Source: an uncultured Anaerolineae bacterium (GTDB lineage: Bacteria; Chloroflexota; Anaerolineae; Anaerolineales; Villigracilaceae). Taken from it: a stretch of 36,126 nucleotides of DNA. Each line of letters starts with the position of its first letter. The first letter of the stretch is position 1. Both the position numbers and the translations under genes were made by a program. Location: the NCBI GenBank assembly GCA_903854805.1, contig CAINXK010000050.1, forward strand, positions 1 through 36,126, in the 5' to 3' direction. Positions 16,396-23,653 of the stretch are shown here, piece by piece. The notes under the pieces are model-generated. The model was given only the letters and a program-made list of their open reading frames with translations, made no database searches and was not told the origin of the DNA.

Positions 16396-17800
16396 ACGAG
16401 CTGGCTTTTTCTTTATTATTTTATTGCTATTGATGCCCAGCAGCCAGGTGCAGGCACAGACTTCCACACCGCCAGACGGACCTGTGTATATCATCCAAGC
16501 AGGAGATAGTCTCTTAAGTATTGCCAGCCGGTTTGGAGTCTCGCTAGACGATCTGATGTCAGCCAACAACATAACAGACCCCAACAACATCTCCTCTGGC
16601 GCTCAGGTGCTCATCCCAGGTCTGCAGGGTATCAGCGGCGTCCTGGTCACACAAACGATCGGTTACGGGGATACATTGAAAAGCCTCAGCCGTCAGTACC
16701 AGATCAATGAAGATTATTTACGAAAACTCAACCACATCACCAGCCCGGCCGAATTATATGCAGGTGTCGGATTGATCCTGCCTCAACAAGAGAATTTCAC
16801 TCCACTCAGCAGCTCAATCGTATTGACCAAGGATGAGAGCTTGCTTGAAGCCGCTGTGCGCGAAAACAGCAACCCATGGGTTATTTCTCAAGTAAACGGC
16901 CTGGCTGGCACCTGGGATGGCAAACCTGGAGAGGTTATTTACAACCCAACCGGCAGCGCTCCCGAGACAACGGTTGCCAGCGGTCTACCATCCGCTTTTC
17001 TTAAAGTAAATGTGAGCCCATTACCGATGACCCAGGGTGGAACAAGCTCGATAGTTGTGCTAACCTCGCCGGGTGTTATCCTGGGGGGCACCCTGGTAGA
17101 CAAAACATTACACTTCTTTGCCATGGATGATGGTAGTTTCTCTGCCCTGCAAGGCGTCCACGCCATGCTCAATCCAGGCCCTTACCCGCTCATTCTGGAA
17201 GCGACCCTGCCGGACGGAACCAAACAGAGATTCGAGCAGATGGTCATCATTCAATCTGGTAACTACCCAAACGACCCGTTGTTGGTGGTCGATCCTCAAA
17301 CCATCGATCCGTTGGTGACTGAACCAGAGTTGGAACAACTTAAAAACCTTACCATGCCAGCCACGCCAACTCGCTATTGGAATGGACAATTTCAATCGCC
17401 TTCATATTTTAATGATTGTTTTACATCACGGTATGGAAATCGTCGTACTTATATTGGATCAGGAACCGAAAATACGGTAGACTCTTTCCATAGTGGGCTG
17501 GATTTCTGCGGGGGTGTTGGGCTTCCCATCAGCGCACCCGCGGATGGTATCGTAGTATTCGCTGGACCATTAACCGTCCGCGGAAATGCCACCATCATCG
17601 ATCACGGCTGGGGAGTTTATAGCGGCGTCTGGCATCAATCAGAAATCCTGGTTCAGGTTGGTCAAGTCGTAAAAAAAGGGGATGTAATCGGCAAGGTGGG
17701 TGGCACAGGCCGGGTTACTGGTGCGCACTTACATTGGGAAATATGGGTTGACGGTATTCAAGTAAACCCGATGGATTGGCTAAACAATACTTACCCGTAA
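16388..17800 (+). CDS. LysM-containing M23 family metallopeptidase (cell-wall endopeptidase)
   Basis: This 470-residue exported protein starts with a signal peptide (NKRAGFFFIILLLLMPSSQVQA). Two LysM peptidoglycan-binding repeats follow at about 33-77 (YIIQAGDSLLSIASRFGVS) and 88-132 (TIGYGDTLKSLSRQYQIN). After a long central beta-rich region comes an M23/LytM domain at about 345-465 with the zinc ligands H368 and D372 (HSGLD) and the HLH pair H447/H449. M23 enzymes cut peptide cross-links in peptidoglycan. I start it at the ATG at 16388, where the signal sequence begins; the frame is open upstream only as a shadow of the DUF192 gene. The cell-wall role suggests it acts outside the membrane. 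Confidence 0.9.
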   Translation: MNKRAGFFFIILLLLMPSSQVQAQTSTPPDGPVYIIQAGDSLLSIASRFGVSLDDLMSANNITDPNNISSGAQVLIPGLQGISGVLVTQTIGYGDTLKSLSRQYQINEDYLRKLNHITSPAELYAGVGLILPQQENFTPLSSSIVLTKDESLLEAAVRENSNPWVISQVNGLAGTWDGKPGEVIYNPTGSAPETTVASGLPSAFLKVNVSPLPMTQGGTSSIVVLTSPGVILGGTLVDKTLHFFAMDDGSFSALQGVHAMLNPGPYPLILEATLPDGTKQRFEQMVIIQSGNYPNDPLLVVDPQTIDPLVTEPELEQLKNLTMPATPTRYWNGQFQSPSYFNDCFTSRYGNRRTYIGSGTENTVDSFHSGLDFCGGVGLPISAPADGIVVFAGPLTVRGNATIIDHGWGVYSGVWHQSEILVQVGQVVKKGDVIGKVGGTGRVTGAHLHWEIWVDGIQVNPMDWLNNTYP

Positions 17801-18010
17801 GCTTTAAGCGAGAATCTGATCAAAGCCGATAATTACCTGGTGATTTATGGAAACAGCAAGGCTCGTGATTATTACTTTTTCCGTCTACCAAACCCGGAAG
17901 AATTTTATTTGGACAACCAGCCACTCGATTTTTTGATTTTTCCATCGAATAACGCACCAAACAAGATCAGTATTTACTCACGGGGTGCCAGTTTGGGCTT
18001 GCCCCGATAA
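17801..18010 (+). pseudogene. In-frame open remnant after the M23 stop
   Basis: Reading continues in the M23 frame beyond its TAA for 69 sense codons to TAA at 18008-18010, giving a protein-like sequence (for example ADNYLVIYGNSKARDYYFFR). It has no good start codon or ribosome site of its own. It may be the decayed tail of a lost gene; the M23 domain itself looks complete at its own stop. I do not recognise the family. Confidence 0.35.
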
Positions 18011-18186
18011 CCCATCCCCCTGCCCCTTCCCAAAAACGGGAAGGGGTGAATGAGCCTTTTTTGTGGAGTTTTGCGCCAGAAACAGGCGCAAAAACTCCAC
18101 TGGCGGGGCAAACCGGCGATTATTATTCGCCCGAGCAGCAAAACCAGGTTGGTTAAGTGCTAGACGAGGAGCTCGTGAGTAAATAC
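17970..18186. repeat. Stretch bounded by a 13-bp perfect inverted repeat
   Basis: GTATTTACTCACG at 17970-17982 recurs inverted as CGTGAGTAAATAC at 18174-18186, each with a GATC a few bases outside. Inside are a second inverted pair (TTGCCCCG near 18000, CGGGGCAA near 18114), the stem CCCCTTCCC/GGGAAGGGG (18023-18046) and a hairpin at 18063-18100. The nested layout resembles a small non-coding palindromic or MITE-like element, but no target-site duplication is evident. Confidence 0.45.
18063..18100. repeat. Long hairpin in the M23-cNMP gene interval
   Basis: GTGGAGTTTTGCGCC (from 18063) pairs with GGCGCAAAAACTCCAC (to 18100), with one extra A bulged and a six-base loop. A T6 run lies immediately upstream at 18057-18062. 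On either strand this would fold strongly in RNA; it could act as a terminator on the minus strand, or be part of the surrounding palindromic element. Confidence 0.5.
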
Positions 18187-18197
18187 CAAGATCATGT

Positions 18198-18350
18198 AGT
18201 TATTCTGCACCAGGAGCATCTTAGAATCAGAACATTCACATTATCGAATGGCACAGAATAACTCTGATTTGGACATCACCTCTGTCCAAAAATCCAACTC
18301 AAGCTCCAATTTAGTACTCGCGTAAACAATCGCGAGTACTGCCTCTTTTT
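18198..18350 (+). ncRNA. Candidate structured RNA ending in a terminator
   Basis: Three inverted repeats follow in series: AGTTATTCTG (18198-18207) with CAGAATAACT (18254-18263); TTTGGACA (18268-18275) with TGTCCAAA (18283-18290); and AGTACTCGCG (18313-18322) with CGCGAGTACT (18331-18340), the last followed by T5. No coding frame fits. This is compatible with a small RNA of about 150-200 bases, but no promoter is obvious and no known RNA family is recognised. Confidence 0.35.
18313..18350 (+). terminator. Rho-independent terminator-like stem-loop
   Basis: A perfect 10-bp stem AGTACTCGCG/CGCGAGTACT has an 8-base loop (TAAACAAT), followed after GCCTC by TTTTT at 18346-18350. It lies more than 500 bases after the M23 stop, so it must end some other transcript, such as an RNA from the structured region just upstream. 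Confidence 0.65.
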
Positions 18351-18411
18351 GTAGCCAGACGGGTAAAAGTCTGCATGTATTCAGATTATTATTGCCCATT
18401 TCCAGACAGCG

Positions 18412-18448
18412 TCAGTAATTGTTGCCCAATTTGCGCCCCAATTACTGA
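18412..18448 (+). promoter_or_regulatory. Stem-loop upstream of the cNMP-binding gene
   Basis: TCAGTAATTG (18412-18421) and CAATTACTGA (18439-18448) form a 10-bp perfect dyad with a 17-base spacer, ending 38 bases before the ATG at 18487. It may be an operator or a leader hairpin. It is AT-rich, with no T run after it. Confidence 0.4.
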
Positions 18449-18486
18449 TCAATGCAAAACGAAAATAGTTTACTGTGAGGTAAAGC

Positions 18487-18975
18487 ATGAGCGAACTGGT
18501 CACTTTTCTCAAACAAAGTGATGTTTTCTACCAATTCACACAAACCCAGCTCGAACTGGTTGCGAATTTATGCCAGGAAAAAACCTATTTTCCTGGAGAA
18601 ACAATTTTTGAAGAGAACAGTAATAGTAAAGAATTATTTATCATCGTCCAGGGAGAGATAGACATTCTGATCGACCCTGGGCTGGTGGGCGCCAAAGAAA
18701 AACAAGAAAAAGTCAGTATTACCACGCTGCGCCGGGGCCAATCTTTCGGCGAAATTGCCCTGGTAGACGAGGGCTTGCGTTCTGCCACCGCGCGCGTGAA
18801 AGCCAAGGAGGCACGCCTGCTGATAATTTCACGCGAAAAACTGATTATGTTGTGCGAAACTTACCCACAATTAGGTTACCGGTTGATGTATAACCTGGCT
18901 GCTGACCTGGCCATGAAGATGCGCAATACCGATTTACGTGTGCGAGAAAAATTATTGTACATCCGCCAGAAATAG
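18487..18975 (+). CDS. Cyclic nucleotide-binding (Crp-like sensor) domain protein without DNA-binding domain
   Basis: This 162-residue protein is a single cNMP-binding beta-barrel plus the start of the dimerisation helix. The phosphate-binding cassette is visible at about 87-101 (SFGEIALVDEGLRSATARV), with the Glu and Arg that contact the cyclic nucleotide in true binders. Unlike Crp or Fnr it stops after the C helix and has no winged helix-turn-helix, so it is not a stand-alone DNA-binding regulator. It could be a signalling adaptor. GAGGTAAAGC directly precedes the ATG. The flanking intervals are long, so it is probably monocistronic. Confidence 0.87.
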   Translation: MSELVTFLKQSDVFYQFTQTQLELVANLCQEKTYFPGETIFEENSNSKELFIIVQGEIDILIDPGLVGAKEKQEKVSITTLRRGQSFGEIALVDEGLRSATARVKAKEARLLIISREKLIMLCETYPQLGYRLMYNLAADLAMKMRNTDLRVREKLLYIRQK

Positions 18976-19080
18976 AATTATGATTTATAATTGTTCGTTA
19001 GTAATTTTCTTCACAAAGTTAGTTACAAAAAATAAGGTGACGTGACAGAATTTTTTATTTTCTAACATGTTGGGTAACCA

Positions 19081-19113
19081 GTCACCCTGGGTACCCCAGG
19101 CTGACAATTTTTA
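19081..19113 (+). terminator. Probable terminator after the cNMP-binding gene
   Basis: GTCA-x-CCTGG pairs with CCAGG-x-TGAC (stem 19081-19104, one mismatch, five-base loop), followed by AATTTTTATT. It lies about 105 bases past the stop of the cNMP-binding gene and before the decayed formyltransferase-like gene. Confidence 0.65.
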
Positions 19114-19166
19114 TTAGTTGAGAAACAACTATATTCCAAATCCGGGGCAGAAATTTTTTTCCAAAA

Positions 19167-19511
19167 GTGAATATCCCAATCTGTCACTACATTTTATTAG
19201 TACGGGAAGAGCATCCGCATGGAAGAGAAATACTGCGGATTCTGCTAGAGCACAACCTGGTCCCAAGTGTGATCATTCAGGAAGTCTCTGCAATCGGCGA
19301 CCTTGAACGCGAAAAATTTCTAAAGCGCCTCGCCGGTCAGCTTGTTCGCCCACGTTTGACTGGGCTTGCCACTGGCAAAAAGATACCAATTTATTGAGTT
19401 GCCAATCATAACGACAAAATCAGCAAGAAATTTCTTAAAACAAACAAACCGGAAATTTTGGTCCTGGGCAGAATCAGAATCATCGCTCTACAAATTTATA
19501 AACAAACCAGC
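19167..19511 (+). pseudogene. Decayed formyltransferase-like gene with an in-frame TGA
   Basis: The frame from GTG 19167 reads LLVREEHPHGREILRILLEH, a strand-helix start like that of methionyl-tRNA-formyltransferase-type (Formyl_trans_N) proteins, and runs to TGA at 19395-19397. Directly after the TGA, in the same frame, it continues VANHNDKISKKFLKTNKPEI and then LVLGRIRII, the family's next block (xHN...PD-x-(I/L)-(V/I)-(L/V)-G...R-I-I). A Trp codon (TGG to TGA) is the likely site of the nonsense change. Similarity then fades, and the catalytic N-x-H-x-G region is missing. The remnant is therefore both interrupted and truncated, ending about 60 bases before kynureninase. The family assignment is by eye and could be wrong in detail. 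Confidence 0.6.
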
Positions 19512-19573
19512 GGCTGGTCGCTTTTCTCACTTCACCGACTAATCTTCGTATCCATCAAAAGGTTGTACGATTA

Positions 19574-20842
19574 ATGAGCACTAACCTCTCGCGCGAATAC
19601 GCTCAGGTCCTGGATCAAAATGATGAGTTGGCTGCTTATCGTAAGGATTTTTTGATTTCAGATGCAGAGCTTGTTTATATGGACGGTAATTCGCTCGGAC
19701 GGCTGCCCCTGGCCGCAATTGAACGTGTAGAAAAAGTCGTAAACACTGAATGGGGCGAAAATTTAATCCGCTCCTGGGGTATTAATTGGTTTCAGGCGCC
19801 CATCCAGGTGGGTGAAAAAATTGCCAGATTAATTGGGGCTGGCCCTGGACAGGTTGTTGTCAGCGATTCCACCACAATTAACCTTTATAAACTGGCCATG
19901 TCAGCTTTAATGCTAAGACCTGAACGCACCAAAATTATCACAGATACGCTGAATTTCCCATCGGATCTGTATATGTTGCAAGGCTGCAGCCATATCCTGG
20001 GTGGTAAACATCACATCCAGATGCTGGAGCCAGCCGACGGAATTCGTGTGGATACACAAACAGTGTTGAACGCCATCGATTCAAACACGGCGCTAGTGAC
20101 CCTCTCGCACGTGGTCTTTAAAAGTGGATACATGTACGACGCCAAAATCATTACAGAATACGCCCATGAAATGGGCGCATTGGTGTTATGGGATCTAAGC
20201 CATGCCGTTGGCTCTGTTCCAGTGGAATTGGATGACTGGGGTGCAGATTTTGCAGCAGGCTGCACCTATAAATATCTCAATGGTGGGCCCGGCGCACCGT
20301 CTTTTCTGTATGTGCGCCACGACCTGCAGAAAGAAGCCATTTCTCCCATCTGGGGCTGGTTTGGTGAACGCGCACCCTTCAGCTTTGAACTCGAATACAG
20401 TCCGGCAGATGGCATCCAACGGTTTTTATGCGGCACTCCACCGGTGCTATCCGTCTTGAGCATGGAACCCGGTGTAGACCTGCTCCTGGAAGTTGGCATT
20501 CCGCGCCTGCGCAAGAAATCCATTCAGCTGGCCAATTATCTAATCGACCTTTTCGATGCACGCCTTGTACAATTGGGTTTTAGCCTGGGGACACCACGCG
20601 AACCAGAACAACGTGGTTCACATGTCAGCCTGCGACACCCGGATGGGTACCGCATCAACCGCGCTTTGATCGAAGAGATGAATGTCATTCCTGACTTCCG
20701 CGAACCGGATAATATCCGCCTGGGATTAACACCCCTGTACACATCCTACCTGGATGTATGGGAAAGTATCGACCGTATCCAGCGTGTTATTGCCGAGAAA
20801 CGCCATCTGCGCTTCCCGGCAACCCGCCTGTCCGTCACTTGA
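19574..20842 (+). CDS. kynU: Kynureninase
   Basis: This 422-residue PLP-dependent enzyme cleaves kynurenine to anthranilate and alanine (3-hydroxykynurenine to 3-hydroxyanthranilate). Family landmarks are YMDGNSLGRLP near residues 35-45, SDSTTINLYKL, LWDLSHAVGSVPVEL with the PLP-contacting Asp, and CTYKYLNGGPGAP with the Schiff-base lysine K233. GERAPFSFELEY and the C-terminal PDNIRLGLTPLYTS also match. The length agrees with bacterial KynU. No other kynurenine-pathway gene lies in the window. Only AAAAGG, 11 bases upstream, could serve as a ribosome site. The ATG overlaps the last stop of the decayed upstream frame. Confidence 0.92.
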   Translation: MSTNLSREYAQVLDQNDELAAYRKDFLISDAELVYMDGNSLGRLPLAAIERVEKVVNTEWGENLIRSWGINWFQAPIQVGEKIARLIGAGPGQVVVSDSTTINLYKLAMSALMLRPERTKIITDTLNFPSDLYMLQGCSHILGGKHHIQMLEPADGIRVDTQTVLNAIDSNTALVTLSHVVFKSGYMYDAKIITEYAHEMGALVLWDLSHAVGSVPVELDDWGADFAAGCTYKYLNGGPGAPSFLYVRHDLQKEAISPIWGWFGERAPFSFELEYSPADGIQRFLCGTPPVLSVLSMEPGVDLLLEVGIPRLRKKSIQLANYLIDLFDARLVQLGFSLGTPREPEQRGSHVSLRHPDGYRINRALIEEMNVIPDFREPDNIRLGLTPLYTSYLDVWESIDRIQRVIAEKRHLRFPATRLSVT

Positions 20843-20885
20843 GCCTGGCCCATCTGATGCAGCGGCAACAACAAATGGCACTTTG

Positions 20886-20919
20886 GAAGATAAAATAACG
20901 GGGAGATTAATTTATCTTC
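20886..20919. terminator. Weak stem-loop after kynU
   Basis: GAAGATAAA (20886-20894) pairs with TTTATCTTC (20911-20919) around a 16-base loop, about 44 bases after the kynureninase stop. There is no T tract and the stem is AT-rich. Apart from this and the promoter at 21014-21042, the 308-base interval 20843-21150 shows nothing else. Confidence 0.3.
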
Positions 20920-21013
20920 TCGAAAACCAATGGGTTAGCGCTCCATTTTTCATATAATCGCCGTTAAATTTTCAGCGATCGATGCAAATATTTTACGAGA
21001 ATTTTACATACTC

Positions 21014-21042
21014 TTGACCTTTTCAACAATTGACTGTAATAT
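21014..21042 (+). promoter_or_regulatory. Promoter of liv operon 1
   Basis: TTGACC (21014-21019) and TAATAT (21037-21042) have a 17-base spacer. The surrounding 47 bases (21010-21056) recur before the second liv operon (27259-27305) with only three differences, which strongly supports a functional promoter. It leaves a leader of about 100 bases ending in AAGGAGGAAAAGA before the ATG. Confidence 0.8.
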
Positions 21043-21150
21043 TTTCGTTTAATTCGAAAAACGCGCAGCTGAACTGATCAATGCTAGTGCAGGTTCGTGC
21101 TTTGCGAATATAATATTTTGTTTCACTATTTTTCCTTAAGGAGGAAAAGA

Positions 21151-22440
21151 ATGTCTAAAAGATCGTTTTTTGTTCTCTCGCTCGTGATTGTTGCCAGTAT
21201 GTTGCTGGCCGCCTGCGGTGCCCCGGCGACTGCCGCCCCGGCCGCCCCGGCCGCCCCTGCCGCAACTGATGTCCCGGCTGCCCCTGCCGCAACCGAGGCA
21301 CCAGCCGCAACTGCAGCGCCTGTTGCTTATGCATGCAGCGATGCCATTGGCTGTGCAGTTTTTGAACCCGGCCAAACCATCAAAATCGGTATGGGCGCGC
21401 CCATGACTGGTGATAACGCGGCTTTCGGCCAGGATATCTCACAGGCCGCTAAAATTGCAATTACTGATGCGGGTAAATTCCAGGGTTTTTCTTTTGAACT
21501 GGTCGCAGAAGATGACGGAGGCTCACCAGAAGGTGGTGCAGCTGTCGCTAACAAATTCGTAGCAGACTCGCAAGTTGTCGCCATCGCCGGTCATATTTTC
21601 TCTGGCGCAACCGCAGCTGCCATGCCAATTTACGAAACAGCTGGCTTACCAATGATGTCCCCTTCAGCTACCAATCCGACTCTGACCCAGGGTAAATCCA
21701 AAGTCTTTAACCGCTGCGTCTTCACAGATGCTGCCCAGGGCAAATTTGCTTCAGCATATCTTTTTAACAAGCTCGGCATCAAAAACCTGGCGATCGTGCA
21801 CGATGGTCAGTCCTACGGACAGGGCCTTGCACAGGTTGTCAGTGACCAATTCACTGCCCTTGGCGGTAAAGTGGTTGCCTTCCAGGCTATCACCCCTGGC
21901 GAATCTGACTATAGCGCTGCCCTGGCTGATATTGCCTCTAAAAAACCAGAAGCTCTCTTTTTCGGCGGATATACTGCTGAAGGCGTGGTCATTGTCAACC
22001 AGATGAAACAAGCTGGGCTCGAAGGTGTCATTTTCTTTGGTGATGATGGTACCTTTGGACAGGATTTCCTCGACCGCACTGGAGCAAATGGCGAAGGCGC
22101 TTATTCCACTTCCCTCATTCCACCCGCTTCTGATAACAAAGCCAAGTTTGATGCTGCTTACCTGGCCGCATACAGCCAACCGGCCGGGAAACTTTCACCC
22201 TACAGCTGGACTGCTTACGACTCTGCAGCCACACTGATCAAATCGATTGAGGCTGTTGCAGTACTTGATGGCGGCAAGCTCTACATTCCACGCGCTGCGT
22301 TGGTCGCAGCAGTCCGCGCGACCAAGGATTATCAGGGTCTATCCGGCGTCATCACTTGCGATGCAACCGGTGAATGCTCAGCTTCCGGCCCAGTATTTAA
22401 CAAAAATACGGGTGGCAAGTGGGTTGAAGCCGCTAAGTAA
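21151..22440 (+). CDS. livJ: Branched-chain amino acid-type ABC transporter substrate-binding lipoprotein 1
   Basis: This 429-residue LivJ-type (Peripla_BP_6) binding protein carries a lipoprotein signal peptide ending LLAACG, the lipidated cysteine being C23. An Ala/Pro/Thr-rich tether of about 35 residues follows. The binding fold begins with IKIGMGAPMTGDNAAFGQDI and contains AIAGHIFSGATAAAMPIYETAGLPMMSPSATNP, where the ligand's alpha-carboxyl and amino groups bind in this family. Extra cysteine pairs (CSDAIGC near the N-terminus, CDATGEC near the C-terminus) could form disulfides. Family members bind Leu/Ile/Val, other amino acids, amides or urea; the ligand is not determinable. The ATG at 21151 has a perfect AAGGAGG. 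It is first in a five-gene operon. Confidence 0.9.
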   Translation: MSKRSFFVLSLVIVASMLLAACGAPATAAPAAPAAPAATDVPAAPAATEAPAATAAPVAYACSDAIGCAVFEPGQTIKIGMGAPMTGDNAAFGQDISQAAKIAITDAGKFQGFSFELVAEDDGGSPEGGAAVANKFVADSQVVAIAGHIFSGATAAAMPIYETAGLPMMSPSATNPTLTQGKSKVFNRCVFTDAAQGKFASAYLFNKLGIKNLAIVHDGQSYGQGLAQVVSDQFTALGGKVVAFQAITPGESDYSAALADIASKKPEALFFGGYTAEGVVIVNQMKQAGLEGVIFFGDDGTFGQDFLDRTGANGEGAYSTSLIPPASDNKAKFDAAYLAAYSQPAGKLSPYSWTAYDSAATLIKSIEAVAVLDGGKLYIPRAALVAAVRATKDYQGLSGVITCDATGECSASGPVFNKNTGGKWVEAAK

Positions 22441-22481
22441 GTCTCTGCGCAGTAAATTCGCGCACCGATTATTTCAATAAA

Positions 22482-22518
22482 AAGATAGCGGGGTAAGTCA
22501 CACATGCCCCGCTATCTT
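22482..22518 (+). promoter_or_regulatory. Intercistronic stem-loop after livJ 1
   Basis: AAGATAGCGGGG (22482-22493) pairs perfectly with CCCCGCTATCTT (22507-22518) around a 13-base loop, with no T tract. Such hairpins between a binding-protein gene and its permease gene usually protect the 5' message or partly stop transcription, giving more binding protein than permease. Confidence 0.75.
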
Positions 22519-22552
22519 GACTCTAGACCGCTCCACACTGAGGAGAAGGGCT

Positions 22553-23653
22553 ATGCCCAATCCAAAATCGCCTGCCCAGCGGGTTACCACGTATAAAATT
22601 GTGCAAGCACTAATCGGATTTATTTCCGCCGGCTATTTGCTCTGGCGACTTTTTGTTGTCTTTATCGGCAACCCTTCGTACGGGCCTGACACTTGGGCCA
22701 GATTCATTATCGCGGGTCTCATCTTGGGAAGTGTTTATGCCCTGATTGCCATTGGCTATACCCTGGTCTATGGTATTTTACGCATGATCAACTTTGCGCA
22801 CGGCGACATCATGATGATTGGCGCTTTTGGCGGTTTCTTTGTCTTTGAAGCCCTCAAAGCCATCCCCAGCCCAAGCCTGAGTGACCCAAAGCTGAATTTT
22901 CTGAATGCAAATCCATTCATTTCAGTCCTCGCTGCTTTTATAGTCGGGTCATCACTAGCCGCTTTAAGCGGCTATTTTCTTGAAAAAATCGCCTACCGTC
23001 CATTAAGGGGGGCGCCGCGCCTGGTACCATTAATATCAGCAATCGGAGCTTCGATATTTTTGGAAAATGCCGCACAATTGCTTTTTGGCGCGCAAAGGCG
23101 AGACTATGCCAACCCTGTCATTTTAACTCGCGGTGAGGGTTGGAATCTTCCAATTGGAGGAACAACTGTCATCCTGCCTTATACAGGTGTATTGACAGTA
23201 GCGCTCTCCATTTTGCTCATGCTTGGCCTGTATTTGCTAGTTATGCGTACCCGCCTTGGACGAGCGATGCGAGCAGTTGCTGAAAACAAGCAAGTTGCGG
23301 CTTTAATGGGCATCGATGTTGACAGCGTCATCAGCCGCACTTTTATCATCAGCGGAGCATTGGCCGGCGCTGCGGGCGTTATGTGGGGCATCCATCTTGG
23401 CCTGGTGTATCATTTCGTCGGGTTTATTCCAGGTATCAAAGCCTTTACCGCTGCAGTTCTGGGTGGCATTGGGAGCGTCCCAGGCGCAATGCTGGGCGGC
23501 TTATTCCTGGGGTTAGTAGAATCACTGGGACCTGCGATATTAGGAATTAGTTTCCAGCTAAAAGATGTGATCGCCTTTGGCATCCTGGTACTTGTTCTGA
23601 TCTACCGGCCAACTGGCATTGTAGGTGAAGTTCTAACTGAGGAGAAAGTGTGA
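22553..23653 (+). CDS. livH: LivH-type permease 1
   Basis: This 366-residue inner-membrane permease of the branched-chain amino acid ABC family has the LivH hallmark at its second segment: FIIAGLILGSVYALIAIGYTLVYGILRMINFAHGD. FLEKIAYRPLRGAPRLVPLISAIG and GRAMRAVAENKQVAALMGID also match; the latter is the cytoplasmic loop that couples to the ATPases. The protein is longer than E. coli LivH (308) because of an N-terminal extra segment of about 60 residues. I use the ATG at 22553 with GAGGAGAAGGG directly upstream. Its stop overlaps the livM start (TGATG). Confidence 0.9.
   Translation: MPNPKSPAQRVTTYKIVQALIGFISAGYLLWRLFVVFIGNPSYGPDTWARFIIAGLILGSVYALIAIGYTLVYGILRMINFAHGDIMMIGAFGGFFVFEALKAIPSPSLSDPKLNFLNANPFISVLAAFIVGSSLAALSGYFLEKIAYRPLRGAPRLVPLISAIGASIFLENAAQLLFGAQRRDYANPVILTRGEGWNLPIGGTTVILPYTGVLTVALSILLMLGLYLLVMRTRLGRAMRAVAENKQVAALMGIDVDSVISRTFIISGALAGAAGVMWGIHLGLVYHFVGFIPGIKAFTAAVLGGIGSVPGAMLGGLFLGLVESLGPAILGISFQLKDVIAFGILVLVLIYRPTGIVGEVLTEEKV

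Noticed and set aside
17801..18486. CRISPR array or tRNA in the repeat-rich interval
   Set aside because: The repeats are inverted pairs of different sequence, not regularly spaced direct repeats, and no cloverleaf with CCA or T-arm bases is visible.
19395..19397. TGA read as tryptophan (recoded stop)
   Set aside because: Several intact genes here end in TGA (for example livH 1, livM 1 and kynU), so TGA works as a stop in this genome. The formyltransferase-like frame is also truncated.
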